The position numbers and the translations under genes are program-made. DNA of 64,000 nt from Henckelia pumila (taxonomy: Eukaryota > Streptophyta > Magnoliopsida > Lamiales > Gesneriaceae): positions 6,386,001 to 6,450,000 of the forward strand of contig NW_027331833.1 of assembly GCF_033568475.1 (NCBI RefSeq). The letters are read 5' to 3'. A model generated the notes under the pieces. The model did no database searches, had not been told where the DNA came from, and was given only the letters and a program-made list of their open reading frames with translations. Shown piece by piece: positions 1 through 11,673 of this stretch (its first letter is position 1; every line of letters starts with the position of its first letter).

Positions 1-1260
1 ATATTCATATGATGAATGATTGAACTACCCTATCCGGACTTTCCAAGTGGTTATCACTTATCGAGTGGATAAAGTCCGCGGTTTTGGTTGTACACCATTA
101 GTCCTTACTACTTGAAACATCATTGAGACTCTATATGCTAGTACTTTACTTTGACTCGTTTACCGACTCTATTGGGGTCATCAGATGTCGGGATTGGGTA
201 CAGTTACGACACATATAGGAGTCGATGCTTTGTTGTCAAGGATTCACCACATACTTGCGAGTGTGGATATCCTATGCAATCTGAGGAGATATTAGTGTGA
301 CGAATCTCTGGCCAGAGTACATGATGTATTTTAGGTTACTTGGTTTCCTAGTAGCACATGCGATGTCACTATTTGATCTTCAATATGTATTGTATAGTTA
401 TCGAATCTCGAACGACTCTCGATTTACCAATAGTTGTTGATTCGATCGGGATATATGGATGAAGGGACCGTACTGTACGCTAACCAAAATCTATTGGTTC
501 TTTCAGGCACTATCAGTGATACCTAGGGAATCATGGGGCGATGTTGCTAGGAGCTCTTACCATGATTCGATGGGCAAGTCGGAAATTGTTGTTCCGAGTC
601 ACAAGGAGTTGTGAGCCCACGGCTAGTTGTATCCCTGAATCATTGAGGGTCACACAAGTAATGGATTTCTAATCCCCGTTGAGATAATTAAATTTAAAGA
701 GTTAAATTTAGTGAATAAAGAAGTGGGACTTCTTATTTAAAAGTAGAGGGAGTAAGATTTCCTAAAATGACATAGTGATGGACATTTTTGGAAACCACTG
801 AATTCGGATTCAGAAAATTTATCTTGACTTTAAAAGATGCAGAAATGGTTTCTGTGCACATTGGTGGAATTGGTTTATCTGTTCGAAAATTCCAGCCTGT
901 GAATTTTGAATTTGCAGTCTGGTTTAACAGATCAAATCTGTTATTTCTCTTCGTAGAAACTTCTGATAGACTTTCTAGTGCAGTCTATCAGAGGGATTAA
1001 ATTTCTGTTCGTGGACCTGATTGAAGAATTGTTCGTTCATCAGTTCCTGGGTATACAACAAGAGCAGTTTAATCTTTTGGTGTCCATAATCTCGCTTCGA
1101 GATTTTAAGGTAAAATTTATATTGTTTAAATTTTATATATTATCAATTTTAATCGTAGAAATTTGATACTCATTTGAAATCGTTCCATATAAAATTTAAA
1201 ACTTCCGCTGCATCGGGTATCACTTTCTTTTTCGATCCGGAGAACGACAGTGTTCCAACA
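1..1260 (+). mobile_element. LTR-like repeat, copy 1 (cut by window edge)
   Basis: This stretch is nearly identical to 62028-63483 and ends in the same terminus, TGTTCCAACA. The left part lies outside the window. Compared with the other copy it lacks about 209 bp, equivalent to 62895-63103, which hold the TATA-like box, so this LTR is probably promoter-less. No primer binding site follows its right end, so it is a 3' LTR or a solo LTR. It abuts a decayed Copia fragment on the opposite strand, into which it probably inserted. The 62-93 aa reading frames inside it are not credible genes. Confidence 0.75.
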
Positions 1261-1552
1261 AATATATGTCATTAAAACTAAACAAATTTCTTTTTGATCC
1301 CGGTGAATATAAAACATCATTTATCAAAAAATTTGTACCATTAGGTAACAAAAAATGTGTTTTTTCACAACCTTCAATCAAGTCTACAGGACCTAATATT
1401 GTATTCACTATTGTTTTTGTTGGTTTTAATTCTAAGAAATATCTTTTATCTCAGAGAATGGTGTACGTTGTACCACTATCGGGTATGCAAACTTTCATGG
1501 GTTTATCTTCGCTCATAGCATTTTCCAAACTTCAAAAAATACAATAAAAAAA
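1261..1552 (-). pseudogene. Copia pol fragment: aspartic protease and following region
   Basis: The minus-strand translation contains the retropepsin active-site motif DSGTTYTIL, followed after a stop codon by DKRYF. Further on come LPNGT, YSPGSKRNL and SF, the usual sequence downstream of the protease in plant Copia polyproteins. The reading frame is broken by a stop in place of the residue after TIL. The fragment ends where the LTR copy 1 begins. It is a relic and is not expected to be functional. Confidence 0.7.
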
Positions 1553-1689
1553 ATCAAGGATAATATATATATATATGCGCAAAATATAGAATGTTTAATA
1601 AGAATGCATGAAAAATATAGCATGTTACATTTCAGTCCCACCAATATATTAATCAATGTTCTCGAAATCATTTGAAAAAATCGACAGCA

Positions 1690-2192
1690 TTGAAATAAGT
1701 TGAACAACTTAAATGGTTACTGTTTTCAACAAAATTGGTCTATTTTTATTTTCCCTTTATCGATACTTTAAATATCTACATAAGTGCTCAAGGGTACGTG
1801 ACTAATGTCTTGGAGTGCCACATTTATAACAAGCACTCTCATATCTTTTTGAGTGATTTTTATTTTCACTCATATTTTCATGCTGCCTTTTTGGGTGGTT
1901 CGTGACGTTTTTTTGAGATTAGTTATTGAAGTAACTATCTCGATTATTTTCATATTCACGGCTGTGACCACGACCGCGATCATTTCTACGTCCACGTTCA
2001 TGACCACATCCTCGACCTCAACCAAAATCTAGTTTATGCCTTTGATTTTGGTTTTCATTTTTACTTAAGACATTTGCTTCTGGAAATGCGGTAGATACAT
2101 TGGGTCGGGATTTATGATTTCTCACTAACAATTCTTTGTTTTTTTCTAGTCATATCGAGAACAACGAATTTAAGTTTTGTCAAATTTGACAT
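1690..2192 (-). pseudogene. Copia gag fragment (element E), internally deleted
   Basis: The minus-strand ATG at 2192 begins MSNLTKLKF, the typical start of a common plant Copia gag. After about 18 residues the sequence jumps to the C-terminal part of gag (ELLVRNHKSRPN), so most of the capsid domain is missing. An Arg/Gly/His-rich stretch and a degraded zinc knuckle (CYKCGTPRH near 1815) follow. Stops and frame changes make this a pseudogene. Confidence 0.6.
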
Positions 2193-2608
2193 GGTGGTAC
2201 TAGAAAAATAACAATGCATTTTATAAGTTAATTTTCATTAGTATGACAATACAAAATAATGGGAGAATGAATATTACAAGTGCGTGTACAAATAGAAAAA
2301 AAGTATGTGGTGGAAAATCGCTGGTGAGTACAAGACTCGTGAGCATGATGATCATAATCGTTATGAAAAATAGCCTTAGAAATGCCATCATCTTCATCTT
2401 TGAAAAAACCGAGGATAAAATATTTTGAGAGTGAATTTTAGTGTGATTGAAAATGAGTTTGAGTGAACATATTTATAGGGAAAAATTTAGCCTTTTATAA
2501 CCGTTTGTGACCGTTGGGGGTAAGAAAAAAAATGATTGTGTTGAATACAAATTTGTGATAATCATGCGATGCATATAATGATAATCATAATTAAATGATT
2601 ATATATAT

Positions 2609-3085
2609 CATATCACTTTATTATAAGGTCGGTGCCGTAGACATTTTTTTATATAATATTGTGAAATTATACAAATATAATTAGTATAAAGTCAGGTATA
2701 GTAAATCATATCACATTATTATAAGATCGGTGTCATAGATAGTCTTTTATATAATATTGTGAAATTATACAAATATAGTTAATATAAAGTCATGTATAGT
2801 ATATCATATCACATTATTATAAGATCGGTGTCACAGACAGCCTTTTATATAATATTGTGAAATTATACAAATATAGTTAGTATAAAGTCAGGTATAGTAT
2901 ATCATATCACATTATTATAAGATCGGTGTCACAGACAGCCTTTTATATAATATTGTGAAATTATACAAATATAGTTAGTATAAATACATAATAAATATAT
3001 ATCATATCACGTTATTATAAGGTCAGTGTCATAGACAACCTTTTATATAATAACATGAAATTATATATTAATATATATACATAAA
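2609..3085. repeat. 98-bp tandem repeat, about five copies
   Basis: A unit starting CATATCAC recurs at 2609, 2707, 2805, 2903 and 3003, so the spacing is 98, 98, 98 and 100 bp. Each unit contains TTATTATAAG, a (G/A)GT(C/G)ATAGAC-like core and AATATTGTGAAATTATAC. The middle copies are almost identical and the outer ones are diverged. The array lies in what would be the 5' leader of Copia element E, between its LTR and gag. Confidence 0.85.
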
Positions 3086-3183
3086 AAATATATAAACAAT
3101 AAAATAAATATACTTACTTGTTGAATATTTTTGACTTCTTCTTGTATTTTGAAGCGTCGAAAATTATAGAGAACCTTCGAGCG

Positions 3184-3198
3184 ATCGTGCTGATAACG
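3184..3198 (-). other. Primer-binding-like site of Copia element E
   Basis: The minus strand reads CGTTATCAGCACGA directly after the LTR end, a sequence commonly found at this position in one group of plant Copia elements. Confidence 0.5.
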
Positions 3199-3465
3199 TG
3201 TTGTGAAAAACTAAAAATTTACGGTAAAAAGTAAATACTCCAAAACTCAAAATATATCAAACTCTACACTTTATAATATTTTCTCTCAACTCAATTGTAT
3301 TTTTCATCACAAATGAAGACCTGTTTATAGATCCACATTTGATATTAGTCCAAAAATTAATACATCATCATCTACATCATCACACACTAATTTTTCATAT
3401 TTTACAACTCAATATTCAACATTCAATATTCAATATTCAACATAATAATAATATATTTTTCAACA
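3199..3465 (-). repeat. 5' LTR of Copia element E (267 bp)
   Basis: On the minus strand it runs from TGTTGAAAAATA to TTTTTCACAACA, so it has TG...CA ends. The primer-binding-like site follows immediately. The upstream half contains several short ATTCAATATT-type repeats (3415-3440). No matching 3' LTR is present in the window. Confidence 0.65.
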
Positions 3466-4843
3466 GTATGATATTTTTTTGATCGAAACAAGTTTGTATG
3501 ATATTAATCGTTAATAAAAGTGTTTAGTATATTTTGGGCCCTTGCAAAATTTCTATATAACATAAAACCTCTTATAAAAAATAAATTAGTTAGAAAATCC
3601 TTCATTTTTTTAAAAAATAAGCTAAACATTATTGTGTCATGATGTCCTAAGATACATCCCGGGGTATCATCTGATGATATCTCGGGATGTATCTATATTT
3701 CACATGAATTTAGGTTAGGATTTGTGAGCAATAAACAAATTGTCGGTGGTGGTTGTGTCAGATGATTATTACTGGATATGGACCTGTCAGAGATTCACTA
3801 TCAAATTTTGATCTGAACTTGTCAAAATTATAAGAGCATGAGCCACATCTCATCAAAATATGGGTCACATCTCATCAGATCATGAGTCTTGTCCTCTCAT
3901 GTATAGACCGACATCATGGGATAGACGGTTTCAACAATCTACATAAGAGAAAAGTTTTTAATATATATAGAGATATATTGTTTTCTTCTTGAGTAAACAC
4001 ACAATGTGAGAAGAGGGGTTTTCTGCACTTCCTTCCCTATGATGATTTTTCATCGTTTTCTACACTTTATTCTATCTTTCTCCCATGTTTTCTCTGCTTG
4101 ACTTAGACGTCGGAAGAGTTACGTCGAGAGAAATCTCGGCGCCTAAAACAGGTTTATTCATGATTTTCAGACAAAGACAGGCAAAAAAATCACAAAGACT
4201 AAGGAAGAAAATTTGGGAACGCATCACGTCAAAAGTTGTAGCAACACGCACTTATAATACAGTTGGTCATATTTTTTTGACTTTTTTATAAATCGAAATG
4301 ATTGAAATACCCCAAATCTTTAAATATAATATTTTTTTGATGGTTTTTCCTTATTTTTTATTGATTGGGATTTTTCCTTATATTTTTATTAACTCAAATG
4401 ACATAATGTTTCAACAAATGCAATTGGTCATACTTTTTATTTAAATAAAGTGAAAAAATACCACTATTTGAAACACTATCAAAATAGGGGTACTTAATAC
4501 AAAATATATAATTGTGAAATTGATTTTAAAAAATAAAATTTTTATACCATTTTTTGAAGAAAAAAAAAATTAACAACAATATATGATTGATTTTGAAAAA
4601 CTAAAGTGAGAGATATAGAAATAAATTAATTTTTTTTATTTGGTTAAAAATTTGAATAGTGTTTAAAATAAAGTTAAACAAATTTATCAACATAAAAATA
4701 TATAATCGAGTAACATTAATTTTTTTTATAATTTTAAATAACTTAATATTAGAATAATTATATTTATTCTTTTTTGTTCCTCCTTATCTTAGAATCAAGG
4801 CATTCGAGTGTAATTTGATTTTATATTGTTAAAAATTTGATCC

Positions 4844-4877
<34 letters not shown>

Positions 4878-5469
4878 TATCATACTTAAATATTTCTCGT
4901 CATAAATTTCTAATAAAATAATTAGATAAAAAGTATGATAAAAAATTAATAATTTTAAATGAATGAAAATTTTAATAAAAACTTAAATAATATTAAAATG
5001 TATTTACTCCGCAAACTGAATTTTAAAATTTTTAATTCGAATTTGAGGTCAATCATATTTTTTTACCAACATTTTATTAGATTAATTTAAAATATTATTT
5101 TGAAAAAATATTAATAATTTGTTATAATTACTATTTTTATATTATAATATATAGTGTTATTTTTCTAATGCTATAATAATTTATTTACTATGTAGATTTT
5201 ATTAATATTATCATTTACTTATATTTTACATTATTAGTACTCCAATTATTATTATTAAATTTCATATTCTTAATTCTTATTATTAATTTGATATTAAATT
5301 TTTATTTAATTTTTTATTACAATATTTATTATTTATATTATTTTAAAAAATTACGAAATAATAAAAAATAGCGTGTTTGGTTTGCGAGTTGGTGAATTTA
5401 TTATTTTAAATTGTGGTGTTTTCTCATTTTATAATATTAAAATTTTAAAGTAATTCAATTAAAACATAA
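3466..5469. other. AT-rich intergenic DNA without recognised gene
   Basis: The region is low-complexity and AT-rich, with an (AT)n run near 4860-4880. A 45-bp near-perfect hairpin lies at 3650-3694, with arms AGATACATCCCG and CGGGATGTATCT. A 68-codon reading frame at 4085-4291 has no family features. Nothing else is recognisable. Confidence 0.5.
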
Positions 5470-5882
5470 TGTTGAAAATCTTAAGTTTCGGTTTTTTTTT
5501 TGCGTACATTTATCAATCACATCGCTAAACTGCATTTAGCTAGTAAACTGCTCAAAGTTACTACTGAACCACTAGCATCGTGAAACTAAAATCTTCTAAG
5601 TAAATTGCTCGCACGCTCAACTACTAAAGCTTACAACAGTTTACTTACCCAGACTGAGTACTCAAGTTGCTAAACTGCTATTACATCCAAACTACTCTCA
5701 GTCTACCTTTTTGCCACTAGACTGCCATAGTCAGTCATCTGAAGTTCGCACAATTATTTTATCAACAGTCAGAGAATATTCAGTTGACAGTCAGTTTACC
5801 TCAACGGATAAAATCTTCAGTACACTGACATTCTGCAACAACAGCCCCACACTCAGATTGTACTATTGCGGCAAAGAATGAT
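5470..5882 (+). repeat. 5' LTR remnant of element C
   Basis: It aligns with 9223-9631 of the 3' LTR, including CGCTAAACTGCATTTAGC and GCAGTTTAGT-like words. It breaks off abruptly at GCGGCAAAGAATGAT, where gag sequence begins. The TATA box, R and U5 parts of the LTR and the primer binding site are therefore lost. Confidence 0.75.
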
Positions 5883-6265
5883 GCAAAATGATATGTAAGA
5901 CGCCCCGACTGAACCCAACTGGAAACAATCAATCGAAAAAATAAGTCTTGAGACAGAGATTTCCAAGATAAGAACTAAGAATGAGCAAGTGAAGACAAAC
6001 TACTTGAAGCTTACTGTTGAAAATTAAAAAAAAAAAAACTAAACGATTTGGTAAGATCATGGAGCAACTCTTCAAGTTTGCTGACAGAAATGCAAGATTC
6101 GCAAAAATCCGTATGAGACAAGAGTGGTCTCGTATTTGGCAAAAATGAGTGCATCTGTGAGTCTAGTACTCTCCCAAAACTGGACATGTGTAAAGTTAAG
6201 TATATATACTTTGTGAGGTCCAGGCGGCGCAGGCGGACACAATTGTTGAGGAAAGCATCTACCAT

Positions 6266-6679
6266 ATGATAAGAGGAGAGCCCAGGATGTGTTTCAACTG
6301 TAGAAAGACTGAACACTTCGTAGCAGACTGTCCAAAGCCCAAGAAAGATGAAAGAAGGTCAACTGACAAAGGAAAGAAGCCATATGAGAAGAGGAGAAGT
6401 TCCAAAGATGACAGAAGATCATCTAAGAAGAAATATGAAGCCCTAGTTGCTGAGGAGAGCAAGGCTAAATGGACAGAAACGGTAAGTGATTCATCTGAGT
6501 CAGACTACTCTTCCAGTTCAAGTGATGATGAAAAGGAAGTCACATGTATTATGGCAAATGATCGAGAACTAGCATCTACCAGTGAACAGGTATTTGATTT
6601 TAGTTATGAAAAACTCACACGTGATGATTTGATATTTTCACTTCATGAGATGTCCAATGAGTACCAAAACTGTCCATAA
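6266..6679 (+). pseudogene. Copia gag fragment with zinc knuckle (unit 1)
   Basis: The 137-residue frame contains a CCHC zinc knuckle, CFNCRKTEHFVADC, followed by a Lys/Arg/Ser-rich stretch and an acidic Ser-rich stretch. The conserved words EALVAEESKAKW and TRDDL match the gag of elements A and B. It holds only the nucleocapsid-like part, since the capsid domain is absent. It ends at TAA (6677-6679) just before the next repeat unit, where the frame of the coiled-coil part is lost. Confidence 0.7.
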
Positions 6680-7082
6680 CATTTGAGGAAGTTAAAGCGA
6701 TGCAAAATGATCTGTAAGACGCCCCGACTGAGCCCAGCTGGGAACAATCAATCGAGAAAATAAGTCTTGAGACAGAGATTTCCAAGCTAAGAACTAAGAA
6801 TGAGCAAGTGAAGACAAACTACTTGAATCTTACTGTTGAAAATTAAAAAAAAAAAACTAAATGATTTGGTAAGATCATGGAGCAACTCTTCAAGTTTTAG
6901 ACAGAAATGCAAGATTCGCAAAAATCCATATGAGACAAGAGTGGTCTCGTATTTGGCAAAAATGAGTGCATCCGTGAGTCTAGTACTCTCCCAAAACTGG
7001 ACATGTGTAAAGTTAAGTATCTATACTTTGTGAGGTCCAGGCGGCACAGGCGGACACAATTGTTGAGGAGAGCATCTACCAA

Positions 7083-7450
7083 ATGATAAGAGGAGAGCCC
7101 AGGATGTGTTTCAACTGTATAAAGACTGGACACTTTGTAGCAGACTGTCCAAAGCCCAAGAAAGATGAAACAAGGTCAACTGACAATGGAAAGAAGCCAT
7201 ATGAGAAGAGGAGAAGTTCCAAAGATGACAGAAGATCATCTAAGAAGAAATATGAAACCCTAGTTGCTGAGGAGTGCAAGGCTAAATGGACAGAAACAGT
7301 CAGTGATTCATCTGAGTAAGAATACTCTTTCAGTTCAAGTGATGATGAAAAAGAAGTCACATGTATTATGGCAAATGATCGAGAACTAGCATCTACCAGT
7401 GAATAGGTATTTGATTTTAGTTATGAAGAACTCACACGTGATGATTTGAT
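7083..7450 (+). pseudogene. Copia gag fragment with zinc knuckle (unit 2)
   Basis: This is the second tandem copy of the same gag piece, with the knuckle CFNCIKTGHFVADC. It has a premature TAA at 7317-7319, where unit 1 has TCAGAC, and a TAG near 7404 in the VFDF region. It is clearly inactive. Confidence 0.7.
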
Positions 7451-7818
7451 ATTTTCACTTCATGAGATGGCCAATGAGTACCAAAACTGTCCATAACATT
7501 TGAGGAAGTTAAAGCGATGCAAAATGATCTGTAAGACGCCCCGAATGAGCCCAATTGGGAACAATCAATCGAGAAAATAAGTCTTGAGACAGAGATTTCC
7601 AAGCTAAGAACTAAGAATGAGCAAGTGAAGACAAACTACTTGAAGCTTACTGTTTAAAATTTTTTAAAAAACTAAACGATTTGGTAAGATCATGGAGCAA
7701 CTCTTCAAGTTTGCTGACATAAATGCAAGATTCGCAAAAATCCGTATGAGACAAGAGTGGTCTCGTATTTGGCAAAAATGAGTGCATCTGTGAGTCTAGT
7801 ACTCTCCCAAAACTGGAC

Positions 7819-8250
7819 ATGTGTAAAGTTAAGTATATACACTTTGTGAGGTCCAGTATGGGACATGAACATGGAAAAGTCCATGAGAAACCAATCCTTC
7901 AAGTTGGAAAACCAGTTGAGCAAATGAACAGAAAGATGTTTCGCATTGGATTCGTTCCTAAGAATACTAGAGGTGAGCCAAACTGGACCTATAATCGGGT
8001 CATTAGGGTTCCAAGAAATTATATGAAAGGAAATCAAAATCAATACTACAACAAACGACCTGTTTAGAAATGATAGAGACAACTTAATGACGTGGGAAAG
8101 GGTAAACAACACTTTGTATCAACTGCTTGCCACACACCACGAACGAACACATAAATATGCAAAAAATTTAGGAATATAGAGACTGGTAAGTTGGTAAGAC
8201 TGATCCAGATCTGGGTGTCTAAAGGATTAATCCATCGTGGACCCAAATAG
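7819..8250 (+). pseudogene. C-terminal part of gag of element C, ending in a conserved amber codon
   Basis: After the third repeat unit the sequence reads as the gag C-terminus: YNKRP, a degraded basic linker, TGKLVRLIQIWVSKG, then GLIHRGPK and TAG at 8248-8250. The same block with a TAG at the same position occurs in elements A (20953) and B (38603-38605, minus). Several extra stops (near 8065-8075 and 8150) show decay. The sequence directly after the TAG reads IWILAN and then shifts to ORF3-type sequence with no pol between. Confidence 0.65.
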
Positions 8251-8269
8251 ATATGGATATTGGCCAACC

Positions 8270-8966
8270 AATGCTATTCAAACTCAAATCGATCTAACCA
8301 TGGATGAAGTGTTTGAAGTCAATCTTGATGCATAGAAAGATAATAAAATGTTCTCAGTCGAGTTAGAAGAAGATAAAACCTTCTTGACAAAAGCCAAACA
8401 ATCTAGTTATTTTAATTTACATTGTCAAGAAAGAATTTCAATGTCTTGTGATGAGGAAATTGAGGCAGTCAAGCCAACTGAATAAGAAACAGTTGATGAT
8501 TTAAATAGCACTTTGAATGGAATTGATTCATCACTTGTTTCTCGTAGACATTCAAGCGATCAGAAATTATCAAAGCAAAACTAAAGATCATATTTCAGCC
8601 CTTCGCAACTCAATAACAAAAGAAGTAGTCATGCTACAGAGACAATTCTCTTTGTTAATCAAATCTCTGAACAAGTTCAACCAAGTAGGCTCTTATTTGT
8701 CTCAACTACAACAGTCTCATGCTTCACTTCAAAACAAAGTGGACACTCTTTCCACTGAAGTTCACTCGCTGCAAGAATCCTTGGCTAATAACTTTCATTT
8801 TATGACCAACCAAATAGATTCTCTTTCCTCCCTTACTCGACATATTCTGAACAATCAAGACAGATCTCCAAGAACTCAATTGAGATATGGCCATCAGGGC
8901 CAGTTTAGTAGATCATCTTCTATCAGCCGAGCACACAACACTCATCTTCATTATCTAAGTCAATGA
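8270..8966 (+). pseudogene. ORF3 3' fragment of element C (coiled-coil region)
   Basis: An acidic stretch (from MDEVFEVNLDA, near 8304) with in-frame stops at 8335 and 8485 leads, after a frame change, into an open frame at 8517-8966. That frame is Leu/Gln/Ser-rich with heptad-like spacing (for example LQQSHASLQNKVDTLS), followed by a polar tail. Element A has a comparable coiled-coil end in its ORF3 directly before the polypurine tract. The function is unknown. The shared position, not a known domain, is the basis for the call. Confidence 0.5.
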
Positions 8967-9222
8967 TAGATATTCATCTTTGCTTATTCATCTTTGCTTA
9001 TTTTATCTACTCACGTTTCCTGAATTGTCATTATTTAATGACATCTTTTTCTCCGACAAATTTATTATTCTTCATACATCTTGTGTTTGTCAAAAAGAGG
9101 GAAAACAAATAACAGTTTAGTTAACAGTTTGAGTCAACTGTTTAGTTGAGTACTAATAGTGACAATACAAAAGCTAAGTTTTGATGAATCTAAGTTTTGT
9201 CAAACACCGAAAAGGAGGAAAT

Positions 9223-10333
9223 TGTTGGAAATCTTAAGTTTTTGTGTTTTTGCATACATTTGTCAACCGCATCGCTAAACTGCATTTAGCCAGTAAACTA
9301 CTCAAAGTTACTGAACTACTGGTATCGTGGAACTAAAATATTCTATGTAAACTGCTCGGACGCTCAACCGCTAAAGCGTACAACAGTTTACTTACCCAAA
9401 CTGAGTACTCAAGTTGCTAAACTGCTACTACTTCCAAACTTCTCTCAGTCTACCTATTTGCCACTAGACCATCATCGTCAGTCATCTGAAGTTCGCGCAA
9501 TTAGTTTATCAACAGTCGGAATACTCAGTTGACAGCCAGTTTACCTCAGCAGATAAAATCTTTCGTACACTAACATTCTGCATCAATCACCCTGCACTCA
9601 GATTGTATTATTGCGGCAGAGAATGATAACATGGCACATACAAATAGTGCAACGAGAAGAATTTAAAGATATCAAATAATATTTAAAATTATGATCGTTG
9701 ACACCCAAGCCTATAAATAGGCGCATCGATCAGTTGAGTAAAACTCTCTCAAGTATTGAATATGAACTCGCATTCTAAGCAATCTACCAAAAATCTTTCA
9801 AAGTTCTTCAAGCGAAACTAATCAAAACTCAAAGCACACATTCGCAGAATTTATCTGATCGTTGAAGGATCAATGTGTGCACTCGTAATCGAGTTGTAAT
9901 CTCTTTGTATTGAATTCAATAGAGAACTGTATTTGTTGTCGTTGTTACCAGGAGTTCTGAGATAGGCGATTGTGTATAAGTCCAAATCTTGGAGTGGAGT
10001 TTTGCGAAGTGTTGTAAAATTCAAAGTCTTCTAGTGCTATCTTTCAAGGAGGAAGAAGGGGTGATGTAGGAGTATTGAAATCTCCGAACATCCAAAAACA
10101 TTCGATTGTGTCTTTCATTTCATTTTACTTTATTCATTCAGTTTCGCATTCACTTTTATACCCAGTTTTCAAAATCTGTTTGTTGGCATTTTCCGCACAT
10201 TGTATTTGTTTGTCAACTTACATCGACTTCAAGAAAGTAAGAAGTCGGTCGCTAACCCGATTGAGTTCTAATCTTTAGAGTTGAGAAATTGTTGAAGTGT
10301 ATTCACCCCATCTACACACAACCGATCCTATCA
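9223..10333 (+). repeat. 3' LTR of element C (1111 bp)
   Basis: It starts TGTTGGAAATC directly after the polypurine tract at 9209-9222 and ends CCGATCCTATCA. A TATA box (TATAAATA) is at 9712-9719. The end resembles that of the element B LTR, so the two are related families. Confidence 0.75.
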
Positions 10334-11236
10334 AATAACATGTTGAATTATTAGACAAGGAATAATACATCAACAAATTAATAATTTTAAAGACTTGAGG
10401 GTATTTATGTCATTTCGGTTAATAAAAAGTCAAATAAGTTTGGCCAATTACATTTTAGGTATGTTACCATAATTTCTGGCGCAAAGAGTTTCAGCTTATG
10501 TTTTGAAAAGTGAAGAACTTAATAAATAATTTAATTTTGTAGAGGAATTGTGCTATATAGAAATTTCACAAAGAGCTGAAATGCTATAAGTCCGTGTTTT
10601 GTATACAAAACATTTTGATGCAAGACTCGTAAATCTCATATGGACCATCAGAGGGGATGATATCCAATGACTAAAGGGGGAGTGAAAAATGAGGTATTGA
10701 AATATTTAAATGCTGGTATTATTTACCTCTTTCATATAGTTAATAATTTTCTCCGGTACAAGTTTGAAAATTTTAAATGTATTAGCCCGTGTTTTGTATG
10801 CAAAATTGTCATTTTTAAAATTTATCATGAACTAAATTTTTTCATTTAGAGGGACGACGTAGCGAGATTGAAAGACATGTTTGTGATATTTTGACATAGT
10901 TTTGGTATTTTTTTTGTTTAATTTATTTCTGTTTGCCTGATTTAATGTTTTCAATTTATTGGTCATAAATTGAATGATTTCTATATTTAGATTCATCACT
11001 CGAGAAATAGTAATTTAAACAAGACATAGGAAAATACATCATTGACGATTTTAGTGTTCTGAAGGCTTATAATTCTATTGAAGCATTTGAAAGAATTATT
11101 GTGTTATTTATATTATTTAATATTCGATTGTTAATATCAATATAATTAGAATTGATATTAGATAATTAAATTCTATTCATCACTTGGGAAATAGAATACA
11201 TAATATTATGAATTCTTAGCTAATAAATTAGAAGAG
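10334..11236. other. AT-rich intergenic DNA
   Basis: I see no coding or RNA gene here. A short repeat, AGTCCGTGTTTTGTATACAAAA near 10590, recurs in part at 10785 (AGCCCGTGTTTTGTATGCAAAA). Confidence 0.4.
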
Positions 11237-11244
11237 TTTGCAAT

Positions 11245-11673
11245 TTGGATGTAAATGAACCAAGCTGCTCGTGAGTTATTCGAATATCGACTCAATAAAA
11301 GCTCGTTTGAGTCTATTTAATGAGTCTCATCAAGATAAAAAACAAAACAAAACAAAACTCAAGCTTTAGAATATTTGGCTCGTTAGCTCGTGAACAGACT
11401 TGTTACTTTGTTAGTAGGTTCGTTAGTCAGCTCTTAGATATACAAATTTTAATAAAAATATTATATTTTTCTCTAAATATAAAATTTAGTTTTAAATAAA
11501 TTAAAATTTATAATATATATTTTTTAAGCTCGTTTAGGATTTATAAAATTTTGAATAAGCTCGTTATCCATGATTATATTCGAATAAAGTTCAAGCTCGG
11601 TTTGATTATAAACGAGTAAAATTCAAATATTCAAAAGTTCGACTCAACTCAGCTCGACTCGATTACATCCATA
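11245..11673. mobile_element. hAT-type non-autonomous element (429 bp)
   Basis: It is flanked by the 8-bp duplication TTTGCAAT (11237-11244 and 11674-11681). The ends are inverted, TGGATGTAAATGAACC and GATTACATCCA, and the interior has repeated AAGCTCG/CGAGCT words. An 8-bp TSD fits the hAT superfamily. No transposase is encoded. Confidence 0.7.

Larger units (their letters stand above)
1261..3465 (-). mobile_element. Decayed Copia retrotransposon (element E)
   Basis: Read on the minus strand this is a 267-bp 5' LTR (3465-3199), a primer-binding-like site, a leader with tandem repeats, a gag remnant (from 2192) and a protease remnant (to 1261). It then stops at the LTR repeat covering 1-1260. 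Reverse transcriptase and the 3' LTR are absent. The order LTR, gag, protease is the normal Copia order. Confidence 0.7.
5881..7853 (+). repeat. Tandem triplication of a gag segment, period about 818 bp
   Basis: The word ATGCAAAATGAT opens units at 5881, 6700 and 7517, giving periods of 819 and 817 bp. Units 1 and 2 each run from the gag C-terminal coiled-coil region through GTGAGGTCCAG into a zinc-knuckle region and back. Unit 3 stops at GTGAGGTCCAG near 7853 and continues as ordinary gag. The units differ by scattered substitutions and small indels, so the duplication is not recent. Confidence 0.85.
5470..10333 (+). mobile_element. Rearranged non-autonomous Copia element (element C)
   Basis: A truncated 5' LTR copy (5470-5882) and a 3' LTR (9223-10333) flank a gag-derived region that is tandemly triplicated. 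The gag tail ends in an amber codon and is followed by the 3' part of an ORF3 and a polypurine tract (AAAAGGAGGAAAT). Protease, integrase, reverse transcriptase and RNase H are all missing. The flanking pentamers CATAA (5465-5469) and AATAA (10334-10338) match at four of five positions, which fits an old target-site duplication. The element could only move if helped in trans. Confidence 0.75.

Noticed and set aside
2609-3085. CRISPR-like array
   Set aside because: The 98-bp units are contiguous tandem copies without unique spacers, and the sequence is plant nuclear DNA.
4085-4291. 68-aa frame as a small gene
   Set aside because: It is basic and low-complexity, has no family features, no neighbouring promoter or polyadenylation pattern, and sits in repeat-rich DNA.
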